Assembly: GCF_936916975.1 (NCBI RefSeq) | Contig: NZ_CAKZGO010000007.1 | Coordinates: 124,001-188,000, forward strand | DNA from: an uncultured Dongia sp. | Lineage (GTDB): Bacteria; Pseudomonadota; Alphaproteobacteria; Dongiales; Dongiaceae | Reading direction: 5' to 3' | DNA: 64,000 nt | Shown: piece by piece, positions 28,461-36,920 of the stretch | Layout: each line of letters starts with the position of its first letter | How positions within the stretch are numbered: the stretch's first letter is position 1 | Notes under the pieces: generated by a model | The model's input: only the letters and a program-made list of their open reading frames with translations | The model's database searches: none | Told to the model about the DNA's origin: nothing | Made by a program: the position numbers and the translations under genes

Positions 28461-28461
28461 C

Positions 28462-29037
28462 TTATTTGGGTTCCAGGCCGCGCCAGATATCGGCTTCGCG
28501 CCAGCCTAGCTCGGCGAAATCCTCGCTGCGGAATTTGGCGTCGCCCGCACAAAAAAATTCATCGAGCTGCGGCGGCGCCACATCGGTGCCGGCCAGCATG
28601 GCATGTGCCTGGCCGCGGTGATGAATCTGATGTTCGAAGAGATGTAACAGGATGCGATCGGCGCGGTCGACCTGAACATGTGTCGCCCGATGCATATGAA
28701 CCGGTAGCGCCAGCGCGGCATCGTCGAGCTTCTCGCAGAACGCGATGAGGCGTTGATCGACCGCCGTCTGCGCCGCGCGCAGATCGGAGAATTTCGGGCA
28801 AGGTATTTCGTTCTCCCAGGCCTTCGGGCCGAGAGTGCCGCCTTCCAGCGCATCGACATAGAACCAGTCGACCACCAGGATATGATTGAGGGTCGCGACC
28901 ACAGACGGGAAGAAACTGGTGCGCGTGGCCGCAAACGCATCGGCCGACAGTCCCGCGCAGGCCTTCAACAGGCGATGGTTGGCCCAGGCATTGTTCCGCG
29001 CCATCGCCAGAAAGTAGAGACCAGCCCCCGATGTCAT
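28462..29037 (-). CDS. DinB/YfiT-like metal-binding four-helix protein
   Basis: About 191 residues from the ATG that follows AGGAG; a GTG two codons upstream is also in frame. The DinB-fold metal site is visible as His in ATLNHILVVDW and the later EHQIHHRGQAHAML motif. Family members are thiol-dependent transferases or isomerases, or have no known activity. They should not be confused with DNA polymerase IV. It lies between spt and the Tam41-like gene on the same strand as the latter (28 bases), so it may be co-transcribed with the lipid-headgroup genes. A link to sphingolipids is not established. Confidence 0.85.
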   Translation of the reverse strand: MTSGAGLYFLAMARNNAWANHRLLKACAGLSADAFAATRTSFFPSVVATLNHILVVDWFYVDALEGGTLGPKAWENEIPCPKFSDLRAAQTAVDQRLIAFCEKLDDAALALPVHMHRATHVQVDRADRILLHLFEHQIHHRGQAHAMLAGTDVAPPQLDEFFCAGDAKFRSEDFAELGWREADIWRGLEPK

Positions 29038-29065
29038 GACCACTCCTTCGCTTGCCTTGGGCTTG

Positions 29066-29977
29066 CTACCTGAATGCGCCGCGCCGATAGAGCTTCCACG
29101 CCAAACCCGGCGCCGCCAACAGCGGGTGTCGACGCTGCCAGTCGGTCACCGGAATGACCACGCCCGAATGGCGCCGCACCTTCCACATCACGTAATCGAC
29201 TGCGCCATCAAAGGTGAAAGCCGCCTTGACCAGGCGGAGATAGTTGAGCGTCTTGCCGAGCAGGCGCCGGCCGCGCCAGCGTTGCATGGCTTCTTCCCGC
29301 GTCACGCCTTCCGCCTGTGCGGGCGCCAACAGCAGCATACCGATCTGCCGATAGCGCGCTTCATCTGCCGCCACGATCGCGAGCGCCCGATCACTCGATT
29401 CAGAACGGAGCTCCGCCGCATAGGTTGCCATGAAGCCACGCTGCCACACAGTCAGCGGGTCAACCTTCTCGCCCAATTGCAGCAGCGGCAGCGCGTTGCC
29501 GAACATCGTGCGGCAGGCTTGTGCCAGCGCATCGGCCAGCATCAAATCGACCACGGGTTCGCGCGACCAGATCAAACGCGCCGGCTGGCAGAAGCGCGCC
29601 CAGATAGAGACGTTGCGTGCGTCACGGCCGCAACCTGCTGAAAACTGTCGCAGGGACATGACGGCGTATTTCGCGCGCAGATGGGCGCCCTGCCACGGCA
29701 GTTCGACATAGAACACATTGGGCGGCAGTAACGCGTTGGCCCAAGCCAGCAGCGGATTGCCATAGGCCGCATTGTAGTCATCAACAATAAGGTAGAAATC
29801 GAGCAGGCCGTCAGTCAATGCCTGATCCGGTTGCCGCAGGCAGGACCCGTAGAACAGGACGCCAAGGACCGCACGTCCGTGACGCTGCCGGCAATGCTCG
29901 GCCATCGCACGCGCGGCCGGGCCCACGGGAACATGGAGTTCGTTGGCGATCAATGCGGCAAGAGCATCCGACGCCAT
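29066..29977 (-). CDS. Tam41-like cytidylyltransferase, candidate ceramide-1-phosphate/phosphatidate cytidylyltransferase
   Basis: 303 residues. It resembles the Tam41/MMP37 branch of the pol-beta nucleotidyltransferase superfamily, which makes CDP-diacylglycerol in mitochondria. Points of resemblance are FYGSCLRQ (YGS at 43-45), LLDFYLIVDD (59-67), RAKYAVMSLRQF (101-112) and IWARFCQPARLIW (125-137). These correspond to the Tam41 YGSG, DFI-x-V-D, IKYGVI and LYVAGR-x-x-KPV blocks. No membrane span is seen. It is downstream of a DAGK-family kinase and a CDP-AP enzyme, which gives the order kinase, CTP activation, headgroup transfer. I recall a gene of this type (cpgC) in the Caulobacter ceramide phosphoglycerate set. 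The lipid substrate is inferred. Confidence 0.75.
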   Translation of the reverse strand: MASDALAALIANELHVPVGPAARAMAEHCRQRHGRAVLGVLFYGSCLRQPDQALTDGLLDFYLIVDDYNAAYGNPLLAWANALLPPNVFYVELPWQGAHLRAKYAVMSLRQFSAGCGRDARNVSIWARFCQPARLIWSREPVVDLMLADALAQACRTMFGNALPLLQLGEKVDPLTVWQRGFMATYAAELRSESSDRALAIVAADEARYRQIGMLLLAPAQAEGVTREEAMQRWRGRRLLGKTLNYLRLVKAAFTFDGAVDYVMWKVRRHSGVVIPVTDWQRRHPLLAAPGLAWKLYRRGAFR

Positions 29978-29995
29978 GTTCCTGGCTACCTCCTG

Positions 29996-30982
29996 CTAGA
30001 ACCGGTGAAAGCGCATGACCGGGCCGGCCGTGACGATAATGCGGCCGCTGGCCGGTGCCTCAAACTTCTCGCCATCGATCATCACCGGTGAACTGATATC
30101 AAGCACCAGCTTTTCCATCCGGCGGCTGAGATAACCAGCCGCCGCCATCCAGGGCTTCGGCTTGCCGCGCAGAACCGCGAGGGCCGCGGAGGCGAAGCGG
30201 CGCGGCGGTGAATCGATCGTGGTCAGTTGCAGGCGACCTGGTCCCTCGCCCCAGAACGGTGCGACACCGGGCAACACGGTCTGCAGGGTCGACGCCAGAA
30301 ACATCAAGCAATCGCGTCGCTCGGCCTGCCCATCGATGGTGAGGCCGATGTCTTCGCCATGGAAACCAGAACGCGGGCCCGGCCCGAAAACGAGAATCTT
30401 CAGGATCGACCAGGCAATGCCAAGCTTGGCGGCAAAGGTCTGCTTGGCACCCAGGGTATGGATGTCGCGCCGCACCAGCTGAGTGCCCTGATAAAAGCCG
30501 ATGCCGCCGATCAGGAAACCGCGCTCGATGACGCGGCCATCGCCAAAATCGACCGACAGCACCGGACGTTCCAGGATCTCGCCGGTCTCGCCCGCTTCGG
30601 CGCGCAATACCAGGCGCTTCAGACCCGTCGCCGGCAATCCAGGCTGACCGACCTCATGAGCAATCACATTGGTCATCCCAGCGGAGAGCAGGCTGAGGCA
30701 GGGCTGCGTCTTGAACGGACTGTCATTCAGCAGTGCCGACACCACCGCGAGGACGGTGCCGTCGCCACCACTGATGGCAAGATGTGTCACCTCCGCCGCC
30801 GCCATTTCCGCGAGGCAGCTCGGCAGTTCTAGGATGTGCTGGAAGCTGCGATGCAGAACCTGCGGATGATCGGCCAGCAAGGCATGAATCTCGCGCATCG
30901 ACATCTTGTTGCGCTTGCTATGCGCATTGCTGATGACGCCGATCCGGACCATGGGCACCCGGGTCATGGCTATTTGGGCCAT
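29996..30982 (-). CDS. DAGK-family lipid kinase, ceramide kinase (CpgB)-like
   Basis: About 328 residues from the ATG two bases after the upstream CDP-AP stop; the frame is open to 31090 but overlaps that gene. The diacylglycerol/sphingosine-kinase catalytic core is shown by the GGDGT motif at 72-76 (ISGGDGTVLAVV), with the following LSAGMTNVIAHE. It would phosphorylate a lipid hydroxyl with ATP at the inner face of the membrane. In Caulobacter a kinase of this family in the ceramide cluster (CpgB) is, as I recall, a ceramide kinase. Position between CDP-AP and Tam41-like genes supports the same role here, making ceramide-1-phosphate. Confidence 0.85.
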   Translation of the reverse strand: MAQIAMTRVPMVRIGVISNAHSKRNKMSMREIHALLADHPQVLHRSFQHILELPSCLAEMAAAEVTHLAISGGDGTVLAVVSALLNDSPFKTQPCLSLLSAGMTNVIAHEVGQPGLPATGLKRLVLRAEAGETGEILERPVLSVDFGDGRVIERGFLIGGIGFYQGTQLVRRDIHTLGAKQTFAAKLGIAWSILKILVFGPGPRSGFHGEDIGLTIDGQAERRDCLMFLASTLQTVLPGVAPFWGEGPGRLQLTTIDSPPRRFASAALAVLRGKPKPWMAAAGYLSRRMEKLVLDISSPVMIDGEKFEAPASGRIIVTAGPVMRFHRF

Positions 30983-30984
30983 GT

Positions 30985-32106
30985 TCACGATGCCTCGGTC
31001 AGCCATGATTGCAGGCGCAAACCGCGGGCGCGGGCGATGAAGGCCTGGCCGATCCGCACGCAATGAAAAATGAACGAGAGAATCGTCCACCAGGCGACGA
31101 TTTCAAAACCGATATCGGGTGCCCCTAGAATGACGGCAGCGCTGAGGATGAGGAGGTTCGGATTGCGCCGCGCCGTGATCTGGCGAAACGCTGAATCCAG
31201 CGGTCGCCAGATATGCATCTCAATCCCGAAGCGCCAGATGAACAACCCTTCCTGGCCGCGTCCCAGCAAATAGCCGGCGATGATCACCCAGAAGGTCCAG
31301 GGCGCCACGGTTGCAGCGCCGCCCAGCCCTTCATACCAGGCCCAATACCAGAAAGGCGGATGCACCAGGTCGGTGCCGTGATCGAACACGTTGCCCCATT
31401 TGCTCGACGTCAGCGTACAACGGGCCAGCTTGCCGTCGACCGTGTCCAGGAAACACATCGCCCAGGCGGCGATGAGGCCCGCCCCGAAAGCGCCGATCGC
31501 AAACCACCAGGTGGCGAGCAGCACGCAGATGAAGCTGACCAGCGTCACCATGTTGGGCGAGATGCCGAACCGGGCGCAGAAACGCGTGACATAGAGCGCC
31601 GGGACCGGCCAGACATGCTTGGTCACCACGTCGGTGACGCCCTTATAGGATTCCATATACATGCGGCGCTCGATCTCCGCGGTCGGCAGCTTGCCGATCT
31701 CGTAGAGATAGGGCGCACCCTTGCGGCGGAGCGCCTTGTTGTAATTGCTGGCGAGGCCCGCGGCGTCGACGATCGTGAAGCCAGGTGGCAACAGGCGCTG
31801 ATCGCCGGCCTTAATGGCGGCGGTCATGCCCGGCAACAAGGACGGGTCGTCGGCGTGACCAGCCATAGGTTGGCCGTCATTGTTGGTCAGCACCTTGCCC
31901 GGCTGCTGCAGAAGCGCCTTGACCAGAGCTTCATCGAAAATGGCGTCAGCCCGGAACACAAGGCCCGGCGAATCAGGCATGTCGCCCGCCACTGCGGCAC
32001 GGGTCAGGGCGCGCTCCAGGCGCTGGCGCGGCGTCAGGCCCCAGACAATCTCGGCCGACTCGTTGACGAAGACCACTTCCAGCCTTCTATCTAGTTGAAT
32101 TGTCAT
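30985..32106 (-). CDS. CDP-alcohol phosphatidyltransferase family protein (CpgA-like; paralogue 2)
   Basis: 373 residues. Residues 1-125 are a degenerate nucleotidyltransferase-like domain (EVVFVNESAEIVWGL; PGFTIVDAAGL). The membrane domain has the full motif D221-x2-D224-G-x2-A228-R229-x8-G238-x3-D242-x3-D246 (DTVDGKLAR; GNVFDHGTD). MESYKGVTDVVTKHVWP at about 151-167 matches the WSNYKGSTDFFT block of the paralogues at 14183 and 35605. It heads an operon with the lipid kinase and Tam41-like gene, and is divergent from the metallophosphoesterase. With those partners it could use a CDP-lipid and an alcohol such as glycerate to build a phosphosphingolipid headgroup. Confidence 0.87.
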   Translation of the reverse strand: MTIQLDRRLEVVFVNESAEIVWGLTPRQRLERALTRAAVAGDMPDSPGLVFRADAIFDEALVKALLQQPGKVLTNNDGQPMAGHADDPSLLPGMTAAIKAGDQRLLPPGFTIVDAAGLASNYNKALRRKGAPYLYEIGKLPTAEIERRMYMESYKGVTDVVTKHVWPVPALYVTRFCARFGISPNMVTLVSFICVLLATWWFAIGAFGAGLIAAWAMCFLDTVDGKLARCTLTSSKWGNVFDHGTDLVHPPFWYWAWYEGLGGAATVAPWTFWVIIAGYLLGRGQEGLFIWRFGIEMHIWRPLDSAFRQITARRNPNLLILSAAVILGAPDIGFEIVAWWTILSFIFHCVRIGQAFIARARGLRLQSWLTEAS

Positions 32107-32290
32107 GTGTTTTTATAAATATTCGCGGCTTGCCTGGGCCTTGTTAGCCCCGATTGGGCCACGGCGTCTAGCCAAATCGGCAGACAGCCATAGCGAGTGT
32201 TAGAAGCTTGACCAAGCGTGATTATCAGCCCAGATAAGGCACCCGGAGATCAGGCGCCGCAAACGGGGCGTCTCATGCAAGGATTCCGCC

Positions 32291-33259
32291 GTGACCGGCT
32301 ACACACTGGCCCATTTCAGCGACCCGCATCTTGGCCCCCTGCCCGCCATCGGCTGGCGGGATCTGGCCAACAAACGGCTGTCCGGCTTCTTTTCCTGGTC
32401 GCGTAACCGGGTCCGGATCCACAAGCCGGCCGTTCTCAAACTGCTGGTGGACGATTTACGGGCCCAGGCGCCTGACCACACCGCGATCACCGGTGATCTC
32501 GTGAACATCTCGCTGCCGACGGAATTCGCTGCCGCCGCAAGCTGGCTGAAAACTGTTGGCGGCCCCGACGACGTGACGGTGATCCCGGGCAATCATGACG
32601 CCTATGTCGACATGCCCTGGGACGAGTCTCTGGCTTTGTGGGCGCCTTACATGCGCGGCGCCCGGGGCACGACTGGCACAGAGACGCTGCCCGGCAGCGC
32701 AGAGGACTTCCCCTTCATTCGCCGACTGGGGCCGATTGCGCTCGTCGGTACGTCGACGGCCGTGCCGATGCCGCCCTTCATCGCGGCAGGTCGCCTTGGC
32801 GAGAGCCAACTGGCGCGTTTGCGCGACCAACTGAAGCGTCTGGGCGCCGAGGGAGCTTTTCGCGTCGTGCTGATCCATCATCCGCCCTTTGGTGGTGGCG
32901 CCTACAAGCGAAAATCGCTGCTCGACGCCCAGGCATTCCAGGACGTTCTGGCAGAAGCAGGCGCCGAACTGGTGCTTCACGGCCACACCCATGTCTCGGG
33001 CCTCGGCCGAATCCCCGCCGCACAGGGACCAATTCCTGTCATTGGCGTGCCGTCAGCATCGGCGGTCGCTGCGGGACACAAGGATCCGTCACGCTATCAC
33101 CTCTACAAGATCCGCCGTGGCACTGAATCCTGGCTGATCGACGTTGATGTTCGCGGCCTCAATGCCACCGAAAATGCCTTTGAACATCAAGGTGGTATGG
33201 CGCTCACGATTCCCCTGATATCATCAAAGACTTTCGCGGCTGCCGGGACGGCGGCGTGA
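32291..33259 (+). CDS. Calcineurin-like metallophosphoesterase
   Basis: 322 residues from GTG after AAGGA. The dimetal site is complete: DPHLG near residue 13, GDLVN, GNHDAY, HHPP and HGHTH. It hydrolyses a phosphoester or pyrophosphate in the cytoplasm; the substrate cannot be read from the motifs. Relatives include UDP-diacylglucosamine hydrolases, cyclic-nucleotide phosphodiesterases and lipid-phosphate phosphatases. It is divergent from the CDP-AP/kinase operon and is followed 44 bases later by lptF on the same strand. A role in lipid intermediate turnover is plausible by location only. Confidence 0.88.
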   Translation: MTGYTLAHFSDPHLGPLPAIGWRDLANKRLSGFFSWSRNRVRIHKPAVLKLLVDDLRAQAPDHTAITGDLVNISLPTEFAAAASWLKTVGGPDDVTVIPGNHDAYVDMPWDESLALWAPYMRGARGTTGTETLPGSAEDFPFIRRLGPIALVGTSTAVPMPPFIAAGRLGESQLARLRDQLKRLGAEGAFRVVLIHHPPFGGGAYKRKSLLDAQAFQDVLAEAGAELVLHGHTHVSGLGRIPAAQGPIPVIGVPSASAVAAGHKDPSRYHLYKIRRGTESWLIDVDVRGLNATENAFEHQGGMALTIPLISSKTFAAAGTAA

Positions 33260-33303
33260 TGTTTACCCGCGCCGATCTCATGGCTTGAGGCAACCACCGT
33301 TTC

Positions 33304-34512
33304 ATGAAGTTTCTTCGCATCGATCTTTACATCCTGAAGCGCGTGGCGCTGCCGCTGCTGGCGACTGTGGGCGTTGCCATGGCGGCGCTGCTGCTTGAGC
33401 GGCTGATCCGCCTGCTGGATCTGTTCGCCAATCGCGGCGGCCCGATGAACATTGTCATCAAGATGCTGGCCAATCTGGTGCCACATTATCTTGGCATTGC
33501 GGTGCCGGCGGCGCTCTTCGTGGGCGTGCTTTATGCCAGCATGCGCCTTTCCTCCGACAGCGAACTTGATGCCATGCGCGCAAGCGGCCTGTCGCTGCGC
33601 CGCCTGATGGCACCGATCCTGGCACTGTCCGTGGTGCTGGTCATCGTCAGCGGTTACCTCATCGGCTTTCTCCAGCCCTATACCCGTTTCGGCTATCGCG
33701 CCTTGGTGCATCTCGTCGTCGAGACGGCCTGGGATTCTGCGATCGAGCGCGGGGCATTTTTCACTGGCTTTGGTGGCAAGACGATTCTGATCGGCGACAT
33801 TTCCGAAGGCGGCCGCAAGCTTTCGCAGATCTTCGTCAAGGAAGTTGATGAGAACGGCCAAGACCTCGTGATCACCGCCGAGACTGGGCAGCTTGACCGC
33901 GGCCGCGACCTGACGCTGATCCTGACCCTCTATAACGGCGTGCGAACCGAAGTCACACCGGGCACCGACCAGGCCGAGGCCGTCGAGTTCACCGAACTCA
34001 AGCTGCCGATGGAATCTGTGACGCCCGAACCGTTCCGCAATCGTGGCGAGCGTGAGAGCGAACTCGATTTCGTTGAGCTCATTCAGGCCTATTTCAACAC
34101 ACCGCCGACTTTGCACATCGAAGACATCAAGGCAGAACTCAACAGCCGATTGGTGCGCACGGTATCCATCATCTTCCTACCGCTCCTCGCCATGCCGATC
34201 GGGGTTTCGTCTCGGCGCACGTCCAAGGGTCTGCGCCTCTTGGTCGGAATCTTGTTTCTGGTCGCCTATTTCCAGATCCTGCAGTTCGGACGCGATGCTG
34301 TCGGCAGCGCCATCCTCGGGCCGCTGGTGGCTTTGTGGCTGCCCTTTGCCATCTTCGGCAGCGTCAGTCTGTGGTTGTTCCATCTCGCCAATTCCCGTCC
34401 CGGTGCCGATCCACTGGCGCATGTCTTCGAATCCATTTCCGATGGGTCGGATTGGGTCGTCGCCAAGCTGCGGCGCCTGTGGCCGCGCCGCAAACGAGAG
34501 ATCGCAGAATGA
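33304..34512 (+). CDS. lptF: LptF-family permease
   Basis: 402 residues of the YjgP/YjgQ family. Six membrane spans are arranged three and three around a periplasmic beta-jellyroll (about 150-260). The cytoplasmic coupling helix motif SSDSELDAMRASGLS follows span 2. In the LPS pathway LptF and LptG form the membrane part of the LptB2FG extractor. The stop overlaps the lptG start by four bases. The usual alphaproteobacterial neighbours (lptD, surA, pdxA, rsmA, pepA) are absent, and the pair instead sits among sphingolipid genes. It could be the only lptFG copy, moved here, or a paralogue for another lipid. Confidence 0.92.
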   Translation: MKFLRIDLYILKRVALPLLATVGVAMAALLLERLIRLLDLFANRGGPMNIVIKMLANLVPHYLGIAVPAALFVGVLYASMRLSSDSELDAMRASGLSLRRLMAPILALSVVLVIVSGYLIGFLQPYTRFGYRALVHLVVETAWDSAIERGAFFTGFGGKTILIGDISEGGRKLSQIFVKEVDENGQDLVITAETGQLDRGRDLTLILTLYNGVRTEVTPGTDQAEAVEFTELKLPMESVTPEPFRNRGERESELDFVELIQAYFNTPPTLHIEDIKAELNSRLVRTVSIIFLPLLAMPIGVSSRRTSKGLRLLVGILFLVAYFQILQFGRDAVGSAILGPLVALWLPFAIFGSVSLWLFHLANSRPGADPLAHVFESISDGSDWVVAKLRRLWPRRKREIAE

Positions 34513-35600
34513 ACACATTCAGCCGCTATGTGCTGCGCAGCTTCCTGTGGCAGTTTGCGCTGCTGCTGATCGGCTTTACCGCGCTGCTGCAGCTCTTTGA
34601 CCTTCTCAACAACAGCGCCGATATCCTGCAGGATCATTTGGGCGATATGAGCGCAGTCGCGGAATACGCGGCGCTACGCTTGCCCGAGATCGCCTCGTTC
34701 CTCATTCCCTTTGCTGTGCTGATGGGTGCGCTCATCACGCTGGGGCGGATGGAGCGCAATAACGAAATCATGGCCTTCAAGGCGGCTGGTGCCCCCTACT
34801 TCACCGTATTGTGGGCCTTCCTGCCTGCCGTCGGTATCGTTGCTTTCCTGCACTTCTTCCTTGCGGACCAGCTCGTGCCGATCTCGATCCAGACACTGGT
34901 GTCGCGAGATTTGATCGCCGAGCGCAGCAAATCGAAGAACGAAACCAAGAATGATCCGTTGTTCGTCCAGGAAGGTAATTCGGTCATCGAAGCCGGCGCG
35001 GTCGGGCTGGACGGTGTCATCCTCAGCCACCTGCGGATCTATCAGCGTGATGATACCGGCAAGATGGTTAAACAGATTTTCGCGAATGACGCTCACTTCG
35101 ACAGCGCTACCGAGAAATGGGTCCTCACCAATGTCTGGACGACGCTGGTTCCGGCTGGCGGTGCTGCGCAGACAGAACATGTAGATAAGCAGGAATGGCA
35201 AACCCAGCTGACCCCCGCCGAATTCTCCGACCTCGTCGAGAAGCCGCAGGCTATGACCTTTATGAAGTTGAGGAGCCTCGTGACCTCAACCCAGGTCGGC
35301 GTGCGGCCAACTTATTTCTATGAGACATGGCAGCAGAAGCGCATCGCGTTGCCGGTGAGTTCGATCCTGATGATCCTGCTCGCCGCACCTGTGGCGCATT
35401 CGCTGCATCGGCGCGAGCGTGGGTTGGCGGCCGGCATGACGATTGGTTTTGGCCTCGGCTTTCTCTATTTCCTGACCGACGGCCTGGTGTTGTCGCTGGG
35501 TGAGTCCGGGGCCGTCCCGCCATTCCTTGCTGCCTGGTTGCCGATCCTGCTCTTCGCCGCCATTGGTGGCGCCTGGCTGATCAAGCAAGAAGGCTATTGA
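34509..35600 (+). CDS. lptG: LptG-family permease
   Basis: 363 residues from the ATG that overlaps the lptF stop; the frame is open further upstream but only as an overlap with lptF. Six spans, a central periplasmic domain (about 130-270) and the coupling-helix motif LGRMERNNEIMAFKAAG identify LptG. The typical LptG feature RPTYFYETWQQKRIALP precedes span 4. It would form the heterodimer with LptF and need the ATPase LptB, which is not encoded in this window. It is followed four bases later by a CDP-AP gene, so the three are one transcript. That linkage suggests a headgroup-bearing lipid as cargo, which is inference. Confidence 0.92.
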   Translation: MNTFSRYVLRSFLWQFALLLIGFTALLQLFDLLNNSADILQDHLGDMSAVAEYAALRLPEIASFLIPFAVLMGALITLGRMERNNEIMAFKAAGAPYFTVLWAFLPAVGIVAFLHFFLADQLVPISIQTLVSRDLIAERSKSKNETKNDPLFVQEGNSVIEAGAVGLDGVILSHLRIYQRDDTGKMVKQIFANDAHFDSATEKWVLTNVWTTLVPAGGAAQTEHVDKQEWQTQLTPAEFSDLVEKPQAMTFMKLRSLVTSTQVGVRPTYFYETWQQKRIALPVSSILMILLAAPVAHSLHRRERGLAAGMTIGFGLGFLYFLTDGLVLSLGESGAVPPFLAAWLPILLFAAIGGAWLIKQEGY

Positions 35601-35604
35601 TCCC

Positions 35605-36831
35605 ATGAAGCTGTGGATCGATGCCGGGCGCACCAGCGCTGGGCGGGACGGCGCCGAGCACGTCTTTGGCATGGATCTGATCGAACGCCATCTGAAGGCC
35701 GCACGCCATCAGAAGCTTGAGCTCAGCGAAGTCATCATCGATGTCGGCGACGGTGCTGCCCCCGTTTGGGCTAGCGAGCCGCGCCTCGGCTGTCCCGTGC
35801 GCGTCGAAAGCGGCAGCGGTAATTGCGGCGATCGCTTGAGGCGCGCGCTTGCGGCCGGCGAGGTGCTGCTGGTGAGCGATGCGGCGACCCTCGCCGATGC
35901 CAGGCTCTATCGCTATCTCGCAGATCGAACCGGGAGTGCCGCCGTCCGCGCCAACAAGGCGGCCATCGGCCGTGTCGAACCGGCGGATGCGGAGAAAATT
36001 CTCTCGGCGCCAACGCTCGACGCCGCCATCGGGCATCTTGCCGAAGTCTCCCAGGACGAGTTCCCGTCCTTTGTCGTGAAGCTGCGGCGTGCCCTGCCCT
36101 TCTACCTTTTCTCCGTCACCAATCCGGCGGAACGTAAATCGGTCGAGCGTTTCCTGTTCTGGTCGAACTACAAGGGCTCGACCGATTTCTTCACGAAGTA
36201 TGTCTACCCGCCGCTGGTCTGGGCCATGGTGCCGCCGCTGGCGCGTGCGCGGGTTCATCCCAATACGGTGACGCTGGTCAGCATCGTGCTCACGGTGCTC
36301 GCGGTGCCACTGTTTGCCACGGGATATTTCTGGTGGGGCTTTGCCTGCGCCTATGGCATGAGCGTGCTGGATTCGGTCGATGGCAAGCTCGCGCGCCTCA
36401 CCTTCACCGATTCAGCTATCGGCAATGTGCTGGATCATGGCCTCGATATCGTGCATCCGCCATTCTGGTATTTCGGTTGGGCGATCGGGCTGCTGGGCGG
36501 CTGGGCTGTCACGGATTTCAACCAACCGCTGTGGCAGGCGGCCTGGATCATGATGGCGCTCTATGTGCTCGACCGGCTGATCCTCGCCGTCTACCGAGCG
36601 AAATATAAGCGCGGTCTCCATACCCATGCGCCGATGGACGCAGTCGTGCGCACGTTTATTTCGCGTCGCAATATCAACCTTCCTTTATTTACAGTAGCTT
36701 ATGCGGCGGGGTGGGGTGTCGAGGCGTTTTATGTGGTGGTTTTGTGGCAGGCCTTGACCTGCACCTATCACGGCCTGCGCACGATCTGGATCCTGGGGAC
36801 TTATCGCCCTGCGGCCAAACGCCATCCATAA
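35605..36831 (+). CDS. CDP-alcohol phosphatidyltransferase with N-terminal nucleotidyltransferase-like domain (paralogue 3)
   Basis: 408 residues. Residues 1-150 keep the outline of a nucleotidyltransferase (GMDLIERHLKAA, VIIDVG, VLLVSDAATLADA) but lack the glycine-rich signature and Lys. The membrane domain has D256-x2-D259-G-x2-A-R264-x8-G273-x3-D277-x3-D281. FWSNYKGSTDFFTKYVYPPLVW at the junction is nearly identical to the gene at 14183, and the two are recent paralogues. Co-transcription with lptF/lptG ties it to lipid synthesis or export. The architecture recalls the inositol-phosphate cytidylyltransferase/DIPP synthase fusion of hyperthermophiles, but without an intact first domain. Confidence 0.88.
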   Translation: MKLWIDAGRTSAGRDGAEHVFGMDLIERHLKAARHQKLELSEVIIDVGDGAAPVWASEPRLGCPVRVESGSGNCGDRLRRALAAGEVLLVSDAATLADARLYRYLADRTGSAAVRANKAAIGRVEPADAEKILSAPTLDAAIGHLAEVSQDEFPSFVVKLRRALPFYLFSVTNPAERKSVERFLFWSNYKGSTDFFTKYVYPPLVWAMVPPLARARVHPNTVTLVSIVLTVLAVPLFATGYFWWGFACAYGMSVLDSVDGKLARLTFTDSAIGNVLDHGLDIVHPPFWYFGWAIGLLGGWAVTDFNQPLWQAAWIMMALYVLDRLILAVYRAKYKRGLHTHAPMDAVVRTFISRRNINLPLFTVAYAAGWGVEAFYVVVLWQALTCTYHGLRTIWILGTYRPAAKRHP

Positions 36832-36920
36832 TGATCGATTGCTTGCCGTAATTCCTTGATCCGACTAGATTACCGGCAACCCATTCAGCACCCATCACCT
36901 CAGGTAGCGAGTCGCCCGCA

